From Viscum album (lineage: Eukaryota; Streptophyta; Magnoliopsida; Santalales; Viscaceae), in NCBI GenBank assembly GCA_963277665.1, contig OY728123.1, positions 628,926,915 through 628,990,914 of the forward strand: a DNA stretch of 64,000 bases, in the 5' to 3' direction. A program made the translations under genes and the position numbers. Under the pieces are notes generated by a model. The model was not told the origin of the DNA and searched no databases. It saw only the letters and a list, made by a program, of their open reading frames with translations. This document shows positions 38,601 to 50,000 of this stretch, piece after piece (within the stretch, counting starts at the first letter, position 1; every line of letters starts with the position of its first letter).

Positions 38601-39560
38601 TTATTCATTCTTATTAGTGGGATTAATCAAATACATTTGGCGATAATTATCCTAATTTCTCTATATTTCACATTTTAAGCATCTCCTTGATCCCATTAGA
38701 TAGTTTCTAGGATTGTTATTCCCACACAATTGACATTGGGGATGTTGGGATTTCTTTACATCATGGGATTTATCTATTGATACCTCCATATTAAACTCCA
38801 TTTTATGTTGTTTATCTCTGATCCCACAAGACCACTAAGAGTCTCGGATCTCTATTTCATCCTTAATGGAACAACAAACAATATCCTAATAGATTTTAAA
38901 GTCTCTAATTTCCAAGGATTATCATAGACTTGTATTTAATCTATCAAAGAAGTTATCCACCTTACTTTCAGTGTTAATAAAAAAGCAAGAGTTGTATCAT
39001 GCAAGCATTTTGAAGTTTTATTTATACACCCTCATAGAGTCTACTTCCTTTTTATTCAGTATGAGGACCACCATTTATATGTTAAGATGGTGAGTTATGG
39101 GAAAATATTTATTGAAAAATATTTTCATCAATCATTCCCAATCCATTGAATGAATTTCACCCTTATACATTGTGTTTTTGATCAGTTTCAACCACTGATG
39201 AACTTCCCCCATTAAACAATAAACCCCCTACATGGTTGCATCTTCTTATGAGAATTAATAATATATAATAACTTCTCCATGATGTTAATCTATTATTCTA
39301 TGATAAGGGGACTAGAGGATCCACTAAATATATGAATCCTTTGTCACATAAAGGATTGGACAATGATTTTCTATTTCTTAGGATAAAGAGGGAATTCAAC
39401 ATGATGTATCTTACTATTTATAAATTTATCTAGTTATTTGAGTTCTTTTATGAAGTTTTGAGCACCCATTCCCATCAGGTTTCGCATCTCATTAGATAAA
39501 TCGTCACATTGTCTATCACATTTATTTTTGGCATGGGTTCTCCAATTTCCATCCATTAAT
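38601..39560 (-). pseudogene. RT-4 gag remnant with zinc knuckles
   Basis: The minus strand at about 38,660-38,750 reads PQCQLCGNNNPRNYLMGSRR followed by CLKCEI. This corresponds to the paired nucleocapsid motifs of these gags (C-x2-C-G-x2-H-x-G-x-C, then C-F-x-C-G). The His and the third Cys of the first knuckle are lost. The N-terminus likely starts near 39,554, where MEIGEPM reads into the reverse strand about 220 bases inside the primer site. Gag core DNA at 38,940-39,170 aligns with RT-3 gag. Frameshifts throughout. Confidence 0.78.
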
Positions 39561-39775
39561 TAAGAAAAATAAAATAGAGTTATGGGGATTTAGAACAAAG
39601 ATAATAACCATATTAAAAGGAAAATTCAAATATAGAAGGAGAAAATTATAAATGAAAAGTATATCCTGACATCTGATTCACTAATTTTCAATCTAGGTGA
39701 TCCATGATGATAGAATTATCCCTTAGGAGTTTTCTATAGTTGTCTAGTCAAAATATCTAAAAATTACAAGACTAT

Positions 39776-39787
39776 CCTCTGATACTA
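39776..39787 (-). other. RT-4 primer binding site (tRNA-Met)
   Basis: cctctgatacta matches 10 of 12 bases of the reverse complement of TGGTATCAGAGC and is separated by two bases from the LTR edge at 39,790. Together with the polypurine tract at 34,998 it fixes the element's orientation. Confidence 0.85.
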
Positions 39788-41527
39788 TCTCTAGATATCC
39801 TAGATTTTTACACTTATTATTAAAATATTTTAATCATATTTATCCTTGAAATACAACCACGGGATTGTAAATTCATGTGTATTTGGAAGACTAGGTATAT
39901 AATTAGAAAGCATGGAACCAAAATAAAAAACATCTTTTATTTAATGTCCATAATGATCTCCTAACTTCATTTGAGATATTACATATTCTTAGGATAACCG
40001 AGGTAATACATAGACAAAATGTATGAGCTAAAAATCCCAATAATGGAATAAACATTGGGATAAAGCAATTTACATGGGTTAGAAGGCATAACATGATAAC
40101 ATAAAAATGCATGGAACATGAATAGAAATATGGAACAATAACATATAGGGTATGGAACCAGCTGATCATGGAAACACGTGAATGTTTTAGCAACACATAA
40201 CATGACACAAACATGAGTCAAGGATAACTTCAAATATTATATCACATGGTGCAAAAGTCCAATAATGGTTTAGGTTTACTCATTAATCCCATACATGATC
40301 TCTCATGTGACTAAACATTACCCAATGAATTGGATCTCAATCTAGGACAACCCATCATAAAATGTTCATGTATATGTGTTCCACCTAAATAATTGAATAT
40401 AAGGATAAACATAAAGGTTACCCATATGAAGAAATGGGTATCGTAATCATGTCATATGACATAAACAATGGGCATATCATAATTGTCTATAAGAAGAAAA
40501 GGATTTCAATCATACATGGAAATTAATAAGGGGAAATAGGCATATATCATGATAAATAATGTCCAACTAAAGTTTAAACATTTAAATGTGTGCTTAAGAA
40601 TCTTTCGAAATGAGCCACTTTAGTGCGGCATTAGAGAAAATATTAAAGAGTCGTTATAGAGGAAAAATGAATAATTATTTGTATGAAATCATAAATGAAC
40701 TAAGATAGTTTTTCATTATGTAATGAGTGATTTTATAAAAATATTGGTGGTATAAAACATATTATAGAGTGTACATGAAAATGGGTTGGAAATTGGTAAG
40801 TTCCCTTTAATCTAGCTTGTTTATCGAGAGAAATTGAAAAATAAACCTTATAAAATATATAAATACCCATAAAATAAGAGTGAATTGGTCTAGATACATA
40901 AGTTTCAGACATAAACACGAAATTTAGATGAATTATATAAAAATAATTATAAAATAAATTGTCATAAATTGAGATAAATCGTAGCCCAAAGGTAATTTGG
41001 AGGTTCAGAGAGATTTTTTACAATATGACTGAATGTGTTCTTCACAAGCACTTAATGTCCTAGATAATCAAATTAAATCCATTAATTTTTTAATTAATAT
41101 AATCTATAACATTTAATCTATTTATTATTATTTTATTAAGTAAATTAATGGCCATTTTTATGTGTTATATTGTTTAAGTTTTTTGTTCTCAGAGCATTCG
41201 TTTCATGGTTTTATGGTCAGTTTTCTTGAGTATAATTATTGGAGTCCTTGTAAAATTGAAGGAAACCCCATGACATGGAATGAAATTTTAATAATATGGA
41301 TACATTATTTTAAATGGTCTCATATATCATTTTTTTATATATGATAATTATTCATTAGTTAAATTGTTAATGAAATTTGATTAGTTTATTTTTTGTATTT
41401 TTTATGACCATCATGGACTACTATCATTTAATTTAATATTCTTTTTATATATTAGTTCCAAAAAAATAAAATAAGTTATAATATAAATATAATATTACTA
41501 TTTAACCATAGAAGTTTATTTTTACCA

Positions 41528-41660
41528 GACTTGAAGGATATAATGAAAATGAAAAACTCTTCATCCATGAAGGTGGTTAATCGACACTTCACATACGAGG
41601 TTTTCATTTTTAGAATAAAAAGTGAAGAGGATATATTTGATGATGGATATTCCATTAACA
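41528..41660. repeat. Single LTR module copy (RT-4 right LTR)
   Basis: 'ggatataatgaaaatg', 'tccatgaaggtgg', 'cacttcacatacgagg' and 'ttttcatttttagaataaaa' in the same order as at 33,712-33,860. Confidence 0.5.
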
Positions 41661-41946
41661 CAATAAAAATCAACTATATATATATATATTATACTAGAGT
41701 TATAATTCTACATTGGATATGGGATTTGTGGATATGGTAGAAAAAGAATGAATTTTAATGAGAAAAAAGAGGATTTTACCTCTTGAATATCTTTTCATTG
41801 AAGAGATCATTAAGGAACTTGGGATTGGTCTTTGGTTGAGACCAAAAGATCCCAGATGTGCTGAAAGGGTTTTATAAGGTAATTGGGAAGAATTTAGATA
41901 AGTTACAAGGCATATAAGTTATGACGATAAGGGGTGGGGAGGGTGG

Positions 41947-41954
41947 TATTTATA
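41947..41954 (-). promoter_or_regulatory. TATA box of RT-4 5' LTR
   Basis: TATAAATA on the minus strand, preceded by a C-rich run, at the same place as 34,120-34,127. This is the copy that would have driven the genomic RNA of RT-4. Confidence 0.62.
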
Positions 41955-42811
41955 GGGGGAAGGGGTGTTTTTTTATTAGTTTATCCATTTTTTAATTATT
42001 TTGTCCCAAGACTATAAATAGAGTTGATTCTTGTGACAATGTATAGTAAATAATACATGTTAGTTTTAACTAATGGGCAATTACATTATCCATACCTCAA
42101 CCATGACTCAAATATTCAAGTATATAGCTTAAAATGTTAAATACTATAAATTACAATATTTCTCTATTCACTAAAGATTCAACAGTTTTAAAAAATCTCA
42201 CAAAATCACCCTATCCTTTTCTCAAAATTTATATTTAAATAATGGAATCCATTTTATGAAAATAATTTTATAAATATTGTAAATTTATTTTTTAATTAAA
42301 ATCTTAATTTATTGAATAAACATTGGTTTTAATCTCATTACTGGTTTTATAACCCTTTGAAAAATTGATTAAATACTCATAAATTTATCTTATAATTATA
42401 ATAAAACATAATATTTATTTATAAAAAAAATTCAGAAAATTAAATATTCTTTTAAATCATTATATTAATTATTATATTATAAATAAAAAGATTAATTTTA
42501 TAAAAAAAGATCACTGAATTTATCATTTTTAAAACATTTATTTTCTTATGTCACAATATAAATATATCATATTTTCATTTACAAGATGTCTAAATTTTAC
42601 TTATAATTTTATAGGTGAGGATATTATTATAATGGTTAGATTATTACTTTTAACAATCACATTACTATTCCAATGGTCAAGTTTATAATGGTCATATAGG
42701 TTTCTTAATTTTATTCATATTTTACTCATGAGAATAATGTTTAGTTGGTTTATCTATTTGATGTTTCTATTTTATAAGGAAATTTCATTGATAAAATTTG
42801 GAGTTGTTATA

Positions 42812-42816
42812 GTTCT
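42812..42816. other. RT-4 right target-site duplication
   Basis: gttct, identical to the uninterrupted site at 23,264-23,268 and differing by one base from the left copy gatct at 31,965-31,969. Confidence 0.65.
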
Positions 42817-43089
42817 TATATACTTCGTAAGGGTAAACATGAAAGATAAAAATGAATGATCATATAAATTAATAATATAAGAATAATGGTATTAGATTAT
42901 GAATATAATATACAATGTTCATACCCAATATACCATGTTTTGTAAAAAATTCCCATGGAATAAATAAATCATATAAAAATACATGAACCATAAGAGTGAG
43001 AAATCATTATAATTAAATCAGGGACTACATTTTTCATGTTATATAAGTGTGGAACCATAATAAAGAAATAACTCATTTCATATGTAAAT

Positions 43090-43550
43090 ATTAACTAAGG
43101 TGACCATCAGTTCAAAATGGATCAGGAATCAACACCTTTTTCCAATTTCACAATAGAACAGGCATCATCACATGTTTTTCATTTGAAAATAGATATGGAA
43201 TCATCACTTGATTCCCATAGGGGATCAAAAATATCAATATGTTACCCATAGTAGGTTAAATGCATCATCTTACAACCCATAATTATCTATTGACATATAA
43301 AATATTAACCAATATATTAGAGGGAGATATTAGTCCCACCCATTACATAATAAATAAATTTATCTAGAAAAAAATAATAAAACAATTATTTTATCATAAA
43401 CCATATAAAGAAATTGGTTTCACAAACATTTCATCATATCATAACCCATGGAAAAAAATTGGTTCCATACACATTTTATCATTTAACTATATCTTAACTC
43501 ATATAAAAGGAATGGGTTTTATAAACATATTTTCATCATAATCATATAAT
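43090..43550. repeat. Short tandem blocks in RT-3 right LTR
   Basis: About four units around 'cccatagtaggttaaatgcatc' type sequence, then three units beginning 'gaaattggtttcac' at 43,410, about 43,455 and about 43,510. It is the counterpart of 23,560-24,010. Confidence 0.65.
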
Positions 43551-44942
43551 TATACCATCAATACAAAGAATAAGGATGATATAATTGGATCATTTACCTA
43601 GTAAAACTTATGTAGTAGAAAGGATGTTTTCATGGATGTAAAAAAATTGAAATATCACTTGGAACATTTATTGACAATAATATCTTTTTCATATTAAAAT
43701 CCCATAATTAAAATATAAAAACCCAAAATATTAAATAAAATATTTTTTATATAAATAACCATGAAAACTTACATAGGAATCATTAAATCCTTGAGTGGTC
43801 ATGACAGCGTGAAATACTATTCTTTCCATATACATTAAAATAATGATTTCATTCACATTTTTATAGGAATAGTGAAAAATAAACCTGCGTGGAAAAGGAT
43901 AAGATGATTACTTTAATAAAATTTTTAACATTACATTCATGGTTTTAAATAAATTTAAAAAATAATTATAAAACACTCTTGAAAATAATTTTAGAAAACA
44001 TGGATTTTGGAGAAAAGGGATTCCAATGAAGATTTGAATAAAATATATTTTTTTATAAAATATTATTTAGAAATAATTAGTACCTAAAGAGTGGAAAATG
44101 AATGGAAATAATGTATATTCATAAAATAAAGATAGAATCAGAAAAATAATGAGTTTATTAGGAGGTAAATCATATGATTTCATCAGTGGAAGAATAATCA
44201 TAAATAATAATGATAAATAATGGGATTGTAACATAAAAACTTTTACCATATGGTATATTTTGAATCATAATCGCTATAAAATACATAAATCCCTATGGAT
44301 TTTTCAATTCCAATAACATTCATAAAAATCATCATAAATAACACTAAAGGGTAGTATTTACACCACAAACAAGTAAAAAAATTTGAATATGGAATGTGTC
44401 TCACCGAGATAAAAGGGATACAGAAATCCCTTAGCACTTGGTAACCTTAAAATCATAATCTAAATCAAGGAATAACATTAAAGAAAACATTAAATATAAT
44501 GAAAATAAATTATTACATGATATAACATGATAATGGGGCTTTGTAAACACCTCATAATAGAATATATGTTTATAACATAACTTATATTCCAGAGATGAAA
44601 ATTAGAGACCAAAATATATTACATTAAGTCTAAAATTCCTTCATACATGTTAAAAATCTAGTATAATAAATAAAATATTATAATAGATCTATTAAAAAAC
44701 AAATATTATATATATCATTCCATATATTATTTACATATATCCTTTTATTACTTGTTTATTAATATTTTCTTGTTAAAATCGCATTTTGGGTAATAATTGT
44801 TTCATTTTTCATGTACATTTGTGTTAGTTATTTTTTATCCTTTTACATTGATCATGATTAAAGAATTTCAGAAATTTTATTCATGATATGAATAAAATAT
44901 ATATTCAATATATATTTATTTATAGAAATCCATTAAATTTAA

Positions 44943-45460
44943 ATATAGAAAATAAATTATACCATTCATAGAGATGGTAGGTTTTTCGTACGCATGAACG
45001 TTGATTCCATTTTCTTGATTTTCAAAAAAACTAATGGTTAATAATAATTATACATTAAAGAATCATTATTATTTATTATTTATCACATATATTCATTATA
45101 TTTACCCCTTTTCCATTCCATGTAAATTGTAAGTGAAAACTGAACTGCACCGCTATGCAAGGTAATAGCTTATTATACTCATGAGAGAAGTTATTATTTT
45201 CCCATGGAATGAAAAGTAATGAGGTAGATTTGATATTATAATAAAAAAAGTATATATATTTCAAAAATATAATATAAATATGTTAAATTCATAATTATAT
45301 ATTGTTAGGAGATATGGTGATAGAAAACGAATTATTTTGGTTCACGATGTGATAGTCTGTCATACACATGATCAATGGTTTTGTTTCATATATGATAGAA
45401 TATTAGGTGGATATAGTTTATTATATAAAATTAATAAAATATAAGTGTATTTTATATTTT
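44943..45460. repeat. Tandem LTR module, three copies (RT-3 right LTR)
   Basis: Anchors at 44,948, 45,134 and 45,322 (spacing 186 and 188), matching one-to-one with 25,410, 25,595 and 25,783 in the left LTR. The first unit has 'cgtacgcatgaacgttg'. Confidence 0.7.
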
Positions 45461-47092
45461 GGTGTCACAATATTTTACTGATTAAAAAATGAATTAAGGT
45501 GGTAATAAAGAAACAAAAAATGAAAAAGTTTAGTGAAGACAATTATCATTGCTTAGAAAACCCATCTTTGGATCTCTTATTATGGAAAAAAGGGTTGGCA
45601 TTTTGGGATGAAGATTGCTCTATAATGTGGATTAATTTGTTGGGTGGGGAATTTGGAAGGTTATTTTGGATCCAAAGGGATTATGAGGTGTGAATCAATT
45701 AGGGTAGAAAGTTCCCTTTTATAATTGATGACAAACATCATTGTAAATACCCAATACTCTTTAATAATGGGAAGTCACTCTCAACCCGAGTGCATAAAAA
45801 ATTATAATTAAATTATTTTAGGGAATATATTATTGATACAAACCATTAATACTAAAAAAAATTATTAGACATTATATTCATTATCCATAAAGATTACTTA
45901 ATTTTACTATTTTTGTTTTTATCACAGTCACTGGATTTTTATTTATTTACCTATGTGATTTATCACTAAAGAATAAAAATAAAATGAGTTATGTTATATT
46001 ATTTTTCCCTGTGATTATAAATTTAAAATCTAATTTATGAAATATAAATATCTACCAGTGTAGAAAATTAATTTTAATACGAGCGCAAGTAACGTGAAAA
46101 ACTCCAATTTTACATTAATTATAGTAATTAATTTTTAATATTTTTAATATTCCGTATGACTAAAAAATTGACCAAAGTACCACATATAAATTAGTATTAT
46201 CTATTATAAATAATATATTTTTTTAATTTAAATCTATATAAGTGTCAAGATTTAATGAAAAAATAGTTTTTTAATGAGACTATATTTATAAGTATACAAA
46301 GTTGTATTACCAATGTTTAATATGAAAATGATTCAAATAAATGATATTGGAATAAAAATATAAAATTGAAAAACTGATACTTTTATAACCATATTAATTT
46401 TTTTATGATTTTAAATTCTTCAAAAAATAATATAATTCTTAATAAAAACTAATATTTTTCACTGTTCTTCAAAAAATTAATCATTTTCGAAACATTCCAA
46501 AAAAAACTATGATAATTTTGACATATTGATTTCAAAAAAATTATTTTTTAAAAATAAATTATCTAAAAGTATAAAAGAAATTAATTTTGAATAATTTTAA
46601 AAAATAAGATAAAGTTGTATTTCGAGAAAATACTATTTTTAATTGTAAAATTATATTTATTCTTCCCTCATTCATAGAAAAAATATAAGAGGAATGTTAA
46701 AAATAAGATTTATTATATCATATATAAATTTCATAATAGTAAAACCCCAAAAGTTATTTATTTAATTTATTGATATTAAATGAATTTGTTTGTATAAAAA
46801 TAGTTTTTTCAGAAACGGATTTCATTTTTTTAAGTTGTTATTATTTTAATTTTTAATTAATATGTAACCAAGTAAATAATTTTTACAAATTTTTTAAACC
46901 ATATATAGTAATAATTTAGTAAATAATATTCATTCCCACCATTCCAACGACTAGGATATAACTGTCAAATTAAATATTAATATTTTAATAAAATGTCATA
47001 TTTTTTAAAAACTTAGTGTCGAGTAAAATAAACTATATTGATAAAATTAAAATTATTTTAAAAAATATTTCATAAATTATTAGGGTTCCATA

Positions 47093-50000
47093 GTGTTCCA
47101 TGTAATACATCTTTCTACAATAAAAAATTCACCTTCGTAATTTCACACACGGTATCCTTGTTCATCTACAAAATAAGTATAAAAAAAGTATTACCCAATA
47201 TGATGAATCATTAAAATCGCTCAAGACAAGATTTACAATGCCTTTATCATTATGAAAACTATATATCTTCATTTTTTTTATAAACACCATTTTTTATTTT
47301 AAATCATGAATATAGAGTAAAAATAACCCCAAATTCTATTATAAAAGATGTTATAAAGAGAAAATATTTTCCATGGAGCTATTGGTTTAGAAAACTCTCT
47401 TGATTAATCCATTAAAAATCTATTTAAAAACACATTATCATACATCTTTTTTATATAAATATATAACATAAGTTGTTCATAACATTAAATCTAAAAAATA
47501 AAAACATATCTCTCATTATATACATTTCAAAATTATTTTTCATTTAGGTAGAAATGTATTAATAAATAATATCTTTTTTTGAAAAAAATTGAATCTGTAT
47601 ATATAATCTCAATTATTGAGTTTAAATTAACATCCATAGTATATAAATTACCATAAAAATTTCCTTTCATAAAATTCATTAATTTTTTTATTTTTAATCA
47701 CCTTTAAATTGCATTATTATGGTTTTTTTTATAATTTATAGTGAAATAATTATCATTGAATATCATGAACCATCTCCATAAAAAACTAAATCAATATTAT
47801 TATAATACATAAACATATTTTTAATGAAAACCTAACAATAATGGTAATTTCAAATCCATTTTGAAAATATTTTTAGTTTATTTGTTTAAATAATAAAAGA
47901 AGTATTTAAATATTATCAAGTATTATTTCTGAAGATAAGGTCACATCAATGTCTATGAGTTCAATTTGAGAGTATCCCTTAAGATAAATATACACATTAT
48001 TCCACTTTTTTCTCCATTATCGTCAGTTTTGATATAAAAAATCAATTTCCCAAATACATTCATCTTATTAGGATGTGGAAAAAAATTAAATTTTAATTCT
48101 TTTTATTCTAATTTATCTTATTCTCGATCACCATAATACAAACCTCGTGTTTCAATATTTTAATAACACCATTTACTTCAATATGATAAATTAATATAGT
48201 GTGATTATAATTCATTTGACATAACTTGGTTTGTTCACCCTTACTAATATCTCTAGTGATTTTTTCTTACTACACATGTTTTCAGTGTCATGTTAACTAG
48301 GTTCCTACTTTCTTAGATCATTCCTTATCACATGATTTTTTAGAATCAATATGAAATTTTTAAAATATATTAATATAATAAAAAATGAAACATCATTTCC
48401 ATCATTTTCTCCTTGTAACTCTTCAATATCATTATTAATTATCATTGATGTACCTTGATCCACTATAACTATAATATCAAATCATTCATTTATTTTCTAA
48501 AAAATATATTTATATTAGTATTAAATTTTGTTCCATGTGTATCTAAATGAAATATCACATCAACTCCTATACTGTCATATTTTTCAAAATTTCACCTTTA
48601 ATATTGATTCACATAGGCTCCGAGATATAATGAGACATTTTGAAGCTATGATTCATCAGAAACAAAATTTCATAATGTTTCTTAAACAAATTTGGTTGTA
48701 ATAAGAACTAGGTAAGAATTTATATATACACTATACTGGTGTGTAAGTACATAAATTTTAAGGTGTTTGAATTTGGTAACTTGGTTCTCAAAATATCTAT
48801 AAAATTTATGTTCTTCGATTTAATTACACAATATTTAAAAAATTTTGGAGATTTATATATATTATTTATTCTAGGCTTCTCAAAATATAACATAAAATAT
48901 TTATAATTATATTTGGATCCATTATAGATAAGTATATTTTGATATCATTTAAAATTGTATTTTTAGATGATCGTAAAAAATATTTAAAACTCTAAAGATA
49001 ATTTTATTAAATTTTTTTAAAATAATAATAATGAATAAAATGAAAATCATAGAAAAAAGTAATTAATTAATTATATATATATTATTTAATAATCATTAGA
49101 CCTTAAAAATCACAGTGTTTCAAATAAATTTTCTTTTTTTTCTCTAATTTATATCACATGTTTACCATTTTACTGATATTAAACATCAAAAATATTGAGT
49201 CTTTCATGATTTAGTTTTTGTATGCTTTCCGAAAATTCATACTTTTAACATTTCTAAAAGTAATTGTGTTATATAATGGAATTAATTATATGAGAAATAT
49301 TACTTATTTCATTCAAACATCTAAACTAAGTATTTTAATCATTAGAAATTTATTATGTATTTCAACTGTCCTTATAATAACACTACCATTCACTAATGTA
49401 TAACCTTATTTTCATTATTATGGTGATATGAAACAAAAAAAATATTATGGCTCAACCCATTGATAATGAGAATATTATTTAATTTATATTAATTTTCAAA
49501 TTTAAATGAGTCCTCCTATTTTCATTTTGAGTGTTACATTATTTAAAATTGTAATTTATTCTTCACAATTCATCAAAATTTCATTTATGATATTTTAGTT
49601 TTTAGAAATGTCTAATGATCGACCACTTCCATGAATCTAAGGGTTTACATTATTTACTACATATTATATCACCAAAACCATCATTAATTCCTCATTATTA
49701 TTACCACTATTAATTAAATATGATGGTTATACCTCCATATCATCTTATATATAATATTTAGTCACTTTATATAGATTTATAATGTTTGATCACAACTCCC
49801 AGAAGATTTCTCAAGTGAATCAAAATACCTATATAATATGACCTTCTCTTTTAGATGTTGTAGTATTTAACCTTTCATATATTTTTATTATCACAAAAAA
49901 CATTAGACACATGTATATCATTATGGTAATGAGATATTATTCAAATAAATATATGATTTTTTATTTTCATAATCAATATTTCTAATTTATTCCTTAAAAA

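Larger units (their letters stand above)
31970..42811 (-). mobile_element. RT-4: Ty3/gypsy (chromovirus-like) element, best preserved
   Basis: A 10.84-kb element with LTRs of 3,028 and 3,022 bases, primer site, polypurine tract, target-site copies and all pol domains in order on the minus strand (gag, protease region, RT, RNase H, integrase, C-terminal tail). It lies inside the right LTR of RT-3 and so is younger than RT-3. The tail motif I-P-D-P-S-H-V and the domain order suggest the Del/Tekay branch of plant chromoviruses. Stops and frameshifts throughout mean it cannot move by itself. Confidence 0.92.
39790..42811 (-). repeat. RT-4 5' LTR
   Basis: Starts 'tctagatatcctag' (left copy 'tatagtgaccctag') and ends 'gagttgttata' (left copy 'gggtcattaca'). 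Its length is six bases shorter than its partner. Overlapping minus frames at 39,903-40,233 and several 60-69-codon frames at 40,733-41,740 are short chance openings within it. A TA run is at about 41,675-41,690. Confidence 0.9.
23015..47092 (-). mobile_element. RT-3: Ty3/gypsy retrotransposon with two later insertions
   Basis: LTRs at 23,015-27,586 and 31,718-31,969 plus 42,812-47,092, the latter split by RT-4. Interior landmarks on the minus strand are: polypurine tract at 27,587, C-terminal pol motif near 27,800-27,890, gag zinc knuckle near 28,890-28,980, gag homology at 29,170-29,520 and primer site at 31,706. Without the copia-like insert the interior is only about 2.5 kb, so RT and RNase H were deleted. 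No convincing 5-bp target duplication was seen (tggag on the left; tagtg or gtgtt on the right). Confidence 0.85.
42812..47092 (-). repeat. RT-3 5' LTR, part right of RT-4
   Basis: Continues the LTR from 31,969. It aligns with 23,264-27,586 throughout and ends 'agggttccata', opposite 'cggttgtaaca'. With 31,718-31,969 it totals about 4,530 bases, against 4,572 for the left copy. It contains the short tandem blocks (43,090-43,550) and three module copies (44,948-45,460). Frames at 44,067-44,437 and 45,076-45,693 are chance openings in the LTR. Confidence 0.88.

Noticed and set aside
39903..40233. Two overlapping minus-strand frames rich in Cys and hydrophobic residues, resembling membrane proteins
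   Set aside because: Both lie wholly within the RT-4 LTR, overlap each other in different frames, and their equivalents are not open in the partner LTR at 32,080-32,410.
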